Positions 1 to 5,947 of a stretch of DNA of 7,164 bases are shown in pieces. This DNA comes from an uncultured Alistipes sp. GTDB lineage: Bacteria; Bacteroidota; Bacteroidia; Bacteroidales; Rikenellaceae. The stretch is taken from positions 1 through 7,164 of the forward strand of contig CAAGHX010000007.1 of assembly GCA_900769745.1 (NCBI GenBank). Direction: 5' to 3'. Positions within the stretch are counted from its first letter, which is position 1, and the number at the start of each line of letters is the position of its first letter. The notes beneath the pieces were generated by a model. That model saw only the letters and a list, made by a program, of their open reading frames with translations. It was not told where the DNA came from and did no database searches. The translations under genes were made by a program, and so were the position numbers.

Positions 1-719
1 TCGATGGCGTGGGCCAATGTGTGACCAAGATTGAGTTTGCGCCTATCGCCTGTTTCACGCTCATCACGCTCCACAATGTCGGCCTTCACCTTTATAGCAC
101 GGAAAACCAACTCCGAGAGCAGCTCTCTGTTGCGTTGTAGGGTTTGCATATCGCACTTCTCGAGCATGTTGAATAGCTGAGAGTCGGCTATTATTCCCGA
201 CTTTATCATCTCCGCCAGACCTGTGCGGAACTCACGCTTATTGAGTGATGAGAGCATCGCCACATCGCATATCACAAACTTTGGCTGGCAGAATGTACCC
301 ACCATATTCTTATAGCCATCCACATTTACTCCGTTCTTGCCGCCAACGCTGGCATCCACCTGGCCGAGCAACGAGGTAGAGACAAATCCAAACTCCAAAC
401 CTCGCATAAATGTAGCGGCCGCAAAACCTGCAATGTCGGTCACAATACCGCCACCGATACCCAACACGAAGCACGAACGGTCAACGCCCAACTCGATAAA
501 ACGACGATAAATTGTATCTACCGTGTGGAGTGTCTTACTGGTCTCACCCAAACCTATGAGAATATGGTCATATTTCTCCAGTAGTGGGTGGTAGAAACGG
601 TCGATATTAGTGTCTGAAACCACTACAACTCTCTTGTCGGGCAACAGTTGAGGCAGCAGTGATTCCACGCTTCCGACCACTACACGGCTATAATTTTTTA
701 TAACTATTGAGAAATCCAT
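1..719 (-). CDS. aroB: 3-dehydroquinate synthase, N-terminal part (3' end outside window)
   Basis: This enzyme catalyses the second step of the shikimate pathway, converting DAHP to 3-dehydroquinate in the cytoplasm with NAD+ and a divalent metal. I translated the minus strand from the ATG at 719-717. It stays open for 239 codons to the window edge. The family hallmarks appear in order: the glycine-rich NAD-binding segment GGGIVTD (residues 89-95), GFAAATFMRG (98-107), the substrate-binding block TSLLGQVDASVGGKNGVN (115-132), LAEMIKSGI (168-176) with metal ligand E170, DERETG (219-224), and NLGHTLAHAI (230-239) with metal ligand H233. The third metal ligand, a later His, lies beyond the window. 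The usual family length is about 340-370 residues, so roughly one third is missing. The gene is divergent from typA and has its own -7 element at 745-752. Identification is secure; the start is the only reasonable ATG near the promoter. Confidence 0.96.
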   Translation of the reverse strand, partial: MDFSIVIKNYSRVVVGSVESLLPQLLPDKRVVVVSDTNIDRFYHPLLEKYDHILIGLGETSKTLHTVDTIYRRFIELGVDRSCFVLGIGGGIVTDIAGFAAATFMRGLEFGFVSTSLLGQVDASVGGKNGVNVDGYKNMVGTFCQPKFVICDVAMLSSLNKREFRTGLAEMIKSGIIADSQLFNMLEKCDMQTLQRNRELLSELVFRAIKVKADIVERDERETGDRRKLNLGHTLAHAI

Positions 720-744
720 CAAAATTACACTTTGAATAATAGAA

Positions 745-752
745 CAAAAGTA
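745..752 (-). promoter_or_regulatory. Probable aroB promoter, -7 element
   Basis: Read on the minus strand this is TACTTTTG, an exact match to the Bacteroidota -7 consensus TAnnTTTG, 25 bp upstream of the aroB ATG. No TTTG -33 box is visible at the usual 19-bp spacing (the region reads TAATAA on the minus strand). The call therefore rests on the -7 element and its position. The predicted transcription start is near 738, giving a leader of about 19 nt. Confidence 0.55.
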
Positions 753-774
753 GCGCATTTTTGTGAGAATTTAT

Positions 775-782
775 TAACTTTG
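775..782 (+). promoter_or_regulatory. Probable typA promoter, -7 element
   Basis: TAACTTTG followed by CA matches the Bacteroidota -7 consensus TAnnTTTG and lies 20 bp before the typA ATG. A TTTTTG run ends at 763, only 11 bp upstream, which is too close to be a standard -33 box; nothing better occurs at 19 bp. The predicted transcription start is near 789, giving a very short leader of about 14 nt without a Shine-Dalgarno sequence. Confidence 0.55.
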
Positions 783-802
783 CACGATTAATTTCAATTA
801 CT

Positions 803-2608
803 ATGCAAAAACTTCGCAATATTGCCATCATCGCCCATGTCGACCATGGCAAGACAACACTTGTTGATAAAATGATTGTTGCAGGCCACCTGCTGCGTAC
901 CGAAACAAACACAGGCGACCTGATTATGGATAATAACGACCTCGAGCGTGAGCGTGGTATTACCATCTTGTCGAAGAACGTATCGGTTATATATAAAGAC
1001 TACAAGATTAACATTATCGACACCCCAGGTCACGCCGACTTTGGTGGCGAGGTGGAGCGCGTACTTAATATGTGCGACGGTGTGCTTTTGTTGGTTGATG
1101 CCTTCGAGGGCACTATGCCTCAGACTCGCTTTGTGTTGCAGAAGGCTCTCTCGCTCGGCAAGAAGCCTATCGTTGTGGTTAATAAGGTTGATAAGGCTAA
1201 CTGCCGCCCCGAGGTGGTTAACGAGCAGGTATTCGATTTGATGTTCTCGCTCGATGCCACAGAGGAGCAGCTCGACTATAAGACTATCTATGGCTCTGCA
1301 AAGCAGGGTTGGATGTCGCACGTATGGAACGAGCCAACCGACTCTATTGCTCCGCTTCTCGATGCAATTATCGACGAGATTCCAGAGCCTGCGAAGGTTG
1401 AGGGTACACCCCAGATGCTCGTAACATCGCTCGAGTACTCGCCTTATGTTGGCCGTATTGCTGTGGGTAAGCTTACTCGTGGTGAGCTCCACGCTGGTCA
1501 GAACGTAACGCTTGCAAAGCGTGATGGCGAGACTAAGGTCAAGACTAAGATTAAGGAGCTCATGGTATTTGACGGTCTTGGAAAGACTAAGGTCGATAAG
1601 GTGGAGTGCGGTGAGATTTGTGCACTTGTAGGTATCGAGGGATTCGAGATTGGTGATACAATTTGCGACTTCGAGAATCCTGAGCCATTGCCACCAATCG
1701 CTATAGACGAGCCAACAATGTCTATGCTTTTTACAATCAACAACTCTCCATTCTTTGGCCGTGATGGTAAGTTTGTAACTTCTCGTCACCTCAAGGAGCG
1801 TTTGGATAGAGAGCTTGAGCGTAACCTCGCTCTGCGTGTTGAGCCAGGACTCAATGCCGACTCGTTTATCGTATATGGCCGTGGTGTGTTGCACCTCTCG
1901 GTTTTGGTCGAGACTATGCGCCGCGAGGGATATGAGTTGCAGGTGGGTCAGCCAAAGGTTATCATCAAAGAGATTGATGGTGTGAAGTGCGAGCCTGTTG
2001 AGGAGATGACAGTCGATTGCCCCGATGAGTGCGCAGGTACTGTTATCGAGATGGTTACAAAGCGCAAGGGTATGCTTACAAATATGGAGTCAGACGGCGA
2101 GCGTACACGCCTTGAGTTTAACGTTCCATCACGCGGTATTATCGGCTTGCGTTCAAATATGCTTACAGCTACAGCCGGCGAGGCTATCATGACTCACCGC
2201 TTGAAGGATTTCGAGCCTTGGATGGGTGAGATTGAGATGCGTAACAACGGCTCTCTCATTGCTTCAGAGACTGGTACTGCATATGCATATTCTATTGATA
2301 AACTGCAGGATAGAGGCCGTTTCTTTATCGCTCCAATGGATGAGGTTTACTGCGGCCAGGTTGTGGGCGAGAGCACACGCCAGGGCGACATTACAATCAA
2401 TGTCACAAAGGCTAAGCAGCTTACAAATATGCGTGCGTCAGGTGCCGACGACAAGGCCGTTATTGTGCCACCAAAGGTATTCTCTCTGGAGGAGGCTTTG
2501 GAGTATATCAAGGCCGACGAGTATGTTGAGGTTACACCAAAGTCAATGCGTCTGAGAAAGATTCTTCTCAATGAGGTTGACCGCAAGCGTGCAGCCAAGC
2601 AGGAGTAA
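803..2608 (+). CDS. typA: Ribosome-associated translational GTPase TypA/BipA
   Basis: TypA/BipA is a cytoplasmic GTPase related to EF-G and LepA. It binds the 70S ribosome and is linked to ribosome assembly and to growth under cold or other stress. The 601-residue product is close to the usual length (about 600-615). All G motifs are visible: G1 AHVDHGKT (11-18), G2 RERGITI (49-55), G3 DTPGHADF (73-80), G4 NKVD (127-130) and G5 around GSAKQGW (164-170). A beta-barrel domain 2 and an EF-G-like domain follow. The TypA-specific C-terminal part contains SRGIIGLRSNMLTATAGEA. LepA and EF-G are excluded by that C-terminus and by the length. The ATG at 803 fits the promoter and conserved N-terminus; there is no clear Shine-Dalgarno sequence, as is common in this phylum. 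The gene is monocistronic by context: its own promoter before it, a strong terminator after it, and aroB divergent. Confidence 0.98.
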   Translation: MQKLRNIAIIAHVDHGKTTLVDKMIVAGHLLRTETNTGDLIMDNNDLERERGITILSKNVSVIYKDYKINIIDTPGHADFGGEVERVLNMCDGVLLLVDAFEGTMPQTRFVLQKALSLGKKPIVVVNKVDKANCRPEVVNEQVFDLMFSLDATEEQLDYKTIYGSAKQGWMSHVWNEPTDSIAPLLDAIIDEIPEPAKVEGTPQMLVTSLEYSPYVGRIAVGKLTRGELHAGQNVTLAKRDGETKVKTKIKELMVFDGLGKTKVDKVECGEICALVGIEGFEIGDTICDFENPEPLPPIAIDEPTMSMLFTINNSPFFGRDGKFVTSRHLKERLDRELERNLALRVEPGLNADSFIVYGRGVLHLSVLVETMRREGYELQVGQPKVIIKEIDGVKCEPVEEMTVDCPDECAGTVIEMVTKRKGMLTNMESDGERTRLEFNVPSRGIIGLRSNMLTATAGEAIMTHRLKDFEPWMGEIEMRNNGSLIASETGTAYAYSIDKLQDRGRFFIAPMDEVYCGQVVGESTRQGDITINVTKAKQLTNMRASGADDKAVIVPPKVFSLEEALEYIKADEYVEVTPKSMRLRKILLNEVDRKRAAKQE

Positions 2609-2635
2609 TTTCGAAACGTATATTCTGAGATAGGT

Positions 2636-2670
2636 GAGTGTGTCCAAATTTTGGGCACACTCTCTTTTTT
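2636..2670 (+). terminator. Rho-independent terminator after typA
   Basis: The left arm GAGTGTGTCC (2636-2645) and right arm GGGCACACTC (2653-2662) form a 10-bp stem with one T-G wobble and a 7-nt loop AAATTTT. A T-rich tract, TCTTTTTT, follows (2663-2670). It begins 27 bp after the typA stop and should separate typA from the efflux operon. Confidence 0.92.
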
Positions 2671-2747
2671 GCTTTGCAAATAGGCTTTTTCGATGGGTGA
2701 AAATAGCGATTTGTGGTATTATTTGTGTGAAAATATAGTCAAAACGA

Positions 2748-2782
2748 GAAAACGGAAAAACTTTTTTTGTTTTTGAGTTTTC
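2748..2782. promoter_or_regulatory. Candidate operator: 14-bp imperfect inverted repeat over the efflux promoter
   Basis: The left arm GAAAACGGAAAAAC (2748-2761) and right arm GTTTTTGAGTTTTC (2769-2782) are reverse complements at 12 of 14 positions, separated by seven T residues. The right arm overlaps the last base of the -33 TTTG box and fills most of the promoter spacer. Because the repeat lies upstream of the predicted transcription start, it would act as DNA rather than as an RNA hairpin of this transcript. Binding by the adjacent TetR-type regulator is inferred from position. The sequence is A/T-rich, so chance symmetry is possible. Confidence 0.45.
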
Positions 2783-2796
2783 ATTTCGTATATTTG
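2766..2796 (+). promoter_or_regulatory. Bacteroidota-type promoter of the efflux operon
   Basis: The -33 box TTTG (2766-2769) and -7 element TATATTTG (2789-2796) are separated by exactly 19 bp, matching the Bacteroidota housekeeping consensus TTTG-N19-TAnnTTTG. Transcription would start near 2803, leaving a leader of about 16 nt before the regulator's ATG at 2819. It is the best-formed promoter in the window and presumably drives the regulator and all three pump genes, since no other promoter is evident in the short gaps downstream. Confidence 0.8.
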
Positions 2797-2818
2797 CACC
2801 TGGAAAAATGCGAATATT

Positions 2819-3499
2819 ATGACACAGCGAGAAAAAATAGCAGACCACGTTTCGCAGATGATTCTCTCATTGGGCGTAAAGTCCGTGCGAATGGACGATG
2901 TCGCCAATTCGTTGGGAATGTCGAAGCGCACGCTTTATGAACTCTTTGGCGATAAGGAGGGACTTCTGTTGGCGAGCATCAATCATATGATGGAGCGTCG
3001 TCAGTCGGAGCTTGTCAAGCAGGTGAAGGGTTGCGACAATATGCTGGAGGTGCTTTTGCGCAGTGTGAAGATACTGGCCGTCGGAGCTCATATGAACGAC
3101 ACCGAGAAGCGTCTTACCGCCAACCTCAAGAAGTTCTATCCCGCCGTTTACGAGAAGGCTCAGCGTATCCACGCCGAGAAGGGTTTGGCTGGTCTGCACA
3201 ACGCTTTGGAGCGATGCTTGGCCGAGGGCTATTTGGATCCAATGGTCGATGTTGAGCTTATGGCGCATCTCTTCTTTTCGAGTACAGGCGTTTTTCTGTC
3301 GGATGGCAATGTAGTGTTGCCCGATGGAATTAGCCGCGAGGAGGCGTTTGGTGCTATGGTGATAAACTTCTTGCGTGGACTCTCAACAGCGAAGGGTTTG
3401 CAGGTAATCGACGAGATGTTGTCAAAAGAGCCTCGCCCTAAGACCCTCAAGCAGCGTCGCGAGGAGGCAGAGAAAGAAAAAGTTAACGAAAATAATTAA
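2819..3499 (+). CDS. TetR/AcrR-family transcriptional regulator of the efflux operon
   Basis: This 226-residue protein has the TetR layout: an N-terminal three-helix DNA-binding domain and a helical ligand-binding and dimerisation part. Helix 1 covers about residues 3-17. The helix-turn-helix is about 25-44, with MDDVANSLGMSKRTLYELFG, followed by the family-typical DKEGLL (45-50). The C-terminal half (about 55-200) is variable and does not reveal the ligand. Residues 203-226 form an unusually charged Lys/Arg/Glu tail that is probably disordered. The gene is first in the operon, 14 bp before the outer-membrane factor. Local repression relieved by a pump substrate is the usual arrangement for such regulators; this is inferred. 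An inverted repeat in the promoter (2748-2782) is the likely binding site. The ATG at 2819 gives the complete HTH domain; the ATG at 2808 is out of frame. Confidence 0.93.
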   Translation: MTQREKIADHVSQMILSLGVKSVRMDDVANSLGMSKRTLYELFGDKEGLLLASINHMMERRQSELVKQVKGCDNMLEVLLRSVKILAVGAHMNDTEKRLTANLKKFYPAVYEKAQRIHAEKGLAGLHNALERCLAEGYLDPMVDVELMAHLFFSSTGVFLSDGNVVLPDGISREEAFGAMVINFLRGLSTAKGLQVIDEMLSKEPRPKTLKQRREEAEKEKVNENN

Positions 3500-3500
3500 T

Positions 3501-3505
3501 AAAGG
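3501..3505 (+). promoter_or_regulatory. Shine-Dalgarno-like site that decides the start of the outer-membrane factor
   Basis: AAAGG lies 8 nt before the ATG at 3514, a normal ribosome-binding distance. An in-frame GTG at 3505 overlaps this site and has no ribosome-binding sequence of its own, so the ATG is preferred. Confidence 0.55.
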
Positions 3506-3513
3506 TGAAATTT

Positions 3514-4860
3514 ATGAAACTGAAAAATCTCTTTTTTACGTTGGCTGCGCTTGTTTGCGTGGCAACGGTGTCAGCTTCGACACAGGAGAGTGAGGTAGCT
3601 ACTTCAGGTTCGGAGCCATTGGTTCTTACTCTGGAGCAGGCTCTTCAGATCGCACTCAGCGAGAATCCAACAGTGAAGATTGCTGACCAGACTATCGAGG
3701 CTAAGAAGTATGCAAAGAAGGGTACTTATGCTGCTTTGTGGCCAGACATCAGTGCTTCGGCTTCTTATCAGTACACTATCAAGAAGCAGGTGTTTGCCTT
3801 GGATACCATGACTGTGAAAGTCGGTAAAGCCGTCAATGTCTCTGGTGGTGTGAATGCCTCAATGCCTTTGATCAATGCCCAGCTTTGGAAATCGTTGAAG
3901 CTCTCGGCTATGGATGTTGAGTTGGCTGTTGAGCAGGCTCGTTCGTCACGCGTTGATATGGTAGAACAGGTGTCAAAGGCCTTCTATCAGGTATTGCTTG
4001 CGAAGGACTCTTACAACGTTTATAAGCGAGTTTACGATAACGCTGTTGAGAATCATAAGATTGTTGAGAAGCGTTATTCAGTAGGTCAGGTGTCGGAGTA
4101 TGATTTTATCCGCTCGAAGGTGTCGGTGTCAAATGCCGAGCCTAATGTGTTTAGCGCAGAGAACTCAATCGTGTTGGCTTTGTGGCAGTTGAAGGTTTTG
4201 CTCGGTTTGGATTTGAACAAGAATATCGATTGCGCAGGTTCATTGGCCGATTTTGAGCCTGTAATGACCTCTCATATCGCTATGGAGGCTGATTTGTCGA
4301 ACAACTCTACAATGCGTCAGATTGATATCCAGGAGCGTATGCTCGAAAAGAGTATCGAACTCAAACGTGCTGCCAATATCCCAAGTTTGGCTTTGTCGAT
4401 TGGTTATAATTATGTAGCCATGGACGAGTCTATGAAGCTCTTCCAGTATAAATGGAATCCCTATTCTGTGGTTGCTGTGGCACTTAATATCCCCATCTTC
4501 TCGGGCGGTAAGCGTCGTGCAGATGTTAAGCAGTCACAGATTGAACTCAGCAACTTGCAGCTTCAGCGCGAGAACGTGGAGCGTCAGCTCCACACTGCAA
4601 TGATGCAGTACGAGAGCACTATGCTCACCAACCTCAAACAGTACCACGCATCGTCGGAGAATATATCGCAGGCAAAGCGCGGTTACGATATCGCTGTTAA
4701 GCGTTACGAAGTGGGTGGCGGTACACTTGTAGATGTTGACAACTCGCAGTTGGCATACACTCAGGCCGAGCTCTCTCGCAGCACAGCTATCTACAACTAC
4801 CTTGTAAACCAGGTATCGTTGGAGAAGATTAAGGGTACATCATTTACAAACGAAAACTAA
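3514..4860 (+). CDS. TolC-family outer-membrane efflux channel protein
   Basis: This is the outer-membrane channel component of a tripartite pump; the family forms trimers with a beta-barrel and a long periplasmic alpha-barrel. From ATG 3514 the product is 448 residues, a normal length. It begins with a Sec signal peptide: KLKN, a hydrophobic core, and likely cleavage after VSA at residue 21. Two homologous outer-membrane efflux repeats follow, about 36-231 and 265-441. The duplication shows in matching segments: EKRYSVGQVSEYDF (185-198) against VKRYEVGGGTLVDV (395-408), each followed by a long helix. NIPIFSGGKR (325-334) is typical of the second membrane-crossing strand. A GTG start at 3505 would add three residues (MKF); I prefer the ATG because of AAAGG at 3501-3505. 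It lies 14 bp after the regulator and 15 bp before the adaptor gene, so it is co-transcribed with them. The substrate cannot be read from the sequence. Confidence 0.95.
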   Translation: MKLKNLFFTLAALVCVATVSASTQESEVATSGSEPLVLTLEQALQIALSENPTVKIADQTIEAKKYAKKGTYAALWPDISASASYQYTIKKQVFALDTMTVKVGKAVNVSGGVNASMPLINAQLWKSLKLSAMDVELAVEQARSSRVDMVEQVSKAFYQVLLAKDSYNVYKRVYDNAVENHKIVEKRYSVGQVSEYDFIRSKVSVSNAEPNVFSAENSIVLALWQLKVLLGLDLNKNIDCAGSLADFEPVMTSHIAMEADLSNNSTMRQIDIQERMLEKSIELKRAANIPSLALSIGYNYVAMDESMKLFQYKWNPYSVVAVALNIPIFSGGKRRADVKQSQIELSNLQLQRENVERQLHTAMMQYESTMLTNLKQYHASSENISQAKRGYDIAVKRYEVGGGTLVDVDNSQLAYTQAELSRSTAIYNYLVNQVSLEKIKGTSFTNEN

Positions 4861-4875
4861 AAACGGAAAACATAT

Positions 4876-5916
4876 ATGAAAATGAATGGAATCATCAGAA
4901 CACTGCTCGTGGGTGGTGTTTGTGTGGCAAGCGTGGCTTGCTCAGGTAACCAGAGTGCTGACAAGGCAGCAGCCGAGCAGCCAGTAGAGGTTGTAAAGCC
5001 TAAGGTTACTACTCAGGTTGTTAAAATGCAGGACGTTGATCAGCAGAGCGTATTTACAGGTAATGTAGAGGGTTTCGCTGTGAACAACATCACACCTCAG
5101 CAGCCTCTTCGTATCAAGCGTTTGTTGGTTGACGTTGGTGATAGAGTATCGGCAGGTCAGAAGGTGGCTGAGCTCGACAACTCAACTTTGGCGCAGGCTA
5201 AGGCTCAGTATGAAAACAACAAGGCCAATTTCGAGCGTTCAGATGAGCTTTATAAGTTTGGTGGCGAGTCTAAGGCTGCTTGGGAGGGTGCTAAGGTAGC
5301 TTACGAGGTATCGAAGCTCGCTTACGAGAACTTGTTGGAGAACACAACTTTAGTATCGCCAGTTTCTGGTTTGATTACAGCTCGTAACTTCGACGTGGGT
5401 GATATGTGTGGTGGTCAGCCTATCTATGTTGTGCAGCGCATCAACCCTGTGAAGATTATGATCAACGTATCAGAGGCTCTCTACGTACACGTTAAGAAGG
5501 GTATGACAATGGACGTTACGTTCGATGCTTTGGAGGGTCAGACTTTCGAGGGTAAGATTACTCGCATCACTCCTTCAATCGACGCTGCTACACGCACATT
5601 TGCAGTAGAGGTGCAGGTTGCCAATGGCAAGGAGATTATCAAGCCAGGTATGTATGCTCGCGTAACGATGAACTATGGCACACGTCAGAATGTTGTTGTT
5701 CCTGATGTGGCTGTTGTTAAGATGTTGGGTTCAGGTGCTCGTTTTGTGTATGTTTACAAGCAGGACGGTACTGTTGCTTACCAGAAGGTTGAGTTGGGCC
5801 GCCGTATGAACGACAAGTATGAGATCTTGAGCGGTGTAGCCGATGGCGACGAGGTTGTAACTTCAGGCTTCAATGTTTTGAAGGACGGCTTGGCTGTTGA
5901 GCGTGTTAACGAGTAA
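4876..5916 (+). CDS. RND efflux periplasmic adaptor (membrane fusion protein), lipoprotein
   Basis: This protein links the RND pump to the outer-membrane channel. It has 346 residues, on the short side for the family (often 370-400). The N-terminus is a lipoprotein signal peptide with lipobox SVAC and predicted lipidated Cys22. The two lipoyl half-motifs are LRIKRLLVDVGDRVSAGQKV (78-97) and LVSPVSGLITARNFDVGD (159-176). Between them is a short coiled-coil hairpin (about 103-155). It contains R121-x3-L125-x6-S132, the RLS pattern known from AcrA and MacA as the TolC-contacting tip. A beta-barrel domain (about 190-268) with TPSIDAATRTF (232-242) and a membrane-proximal domain (about 272-346) follow. 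The ATG at 4876 is chosen because it keeps the full signal peptide; Met3 is a possible alternative. The spacing to both neighbours and the order OMF-adaptor-pump support a single complex. Confidence 0.95.
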   Translation: MKMNGIIRTLLVGGVCVASVACSGNQSADKAAAEQPVEVVKPKVTTQVVKMQDVDQQSVFTGNVEGFAVNNITPQQPLRIKRLLVDVGDRVSAGQKVAELDNSTLAQAKAQYENNKANFERSDELYKFGGESKAAWEGAKVAYEVSKLAYENLLENTTLVSPVSGLITARNFDVGDMCGGQPIYVVQRINPVKIMINVSEALYVHVKKGMTMDVTFDALEGQTFEGKITRITPSIDAATRTFAVEVQVANGKEIIKPGMYARVTMNYGTRQNVVVPDVAVVKMLGSGARFVYVYKQDGTVAYQKVELGRRMNDKYEILSGVADGDEVVTSGFNVLKDGLAVERVNE

Positions 5917-5947
5917 AGGATTTTGCTAACTCAAAAAAGAAAAGACG

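Noticed and set aside
794..1894. Open frame of 366 codons on the minus strand opposite typA
   Set aside because: It lies wholly within the clearly coding typA frame, has no recognisable domain, and its composition is that of a reverse-complement shadow of a codon-biased gene. No promoter or start context supports it.
2717..2725. Possible second promoter element TATTATTTG upstream of the efflux operon
   Set aside because: It has three instead of two bases between TA and TTTG and no -33 box at the right distance; the element at 2789-2796 fits far better.
2609..2818. Small gene, RNA gene or riboswitch between typA and the regulator
   Set aside because: Apart from the terminator, promoter, inverted repeat and short direct repeats, the stretch is AT-rich without a plausible coding frame or a recognisable RNA fold. 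The minus-strand frames here run into typA or the regulator as shadows.
2867..3268. Open frame of 133 codons on the minus strand opposite the TetR gene
   Set aside because: It is a shadow of the regulator's coding frame, with no family features or independent signals.
3505..3513. GTG start for the TolC-type gene, adding three residues
   Set aside because: The GTG overlaps the AAAGG ribosome-binding sequence that serves the ATG at 3514. The signal peptide starts naturally at the ATG (MKLKN). Not fully excluded.
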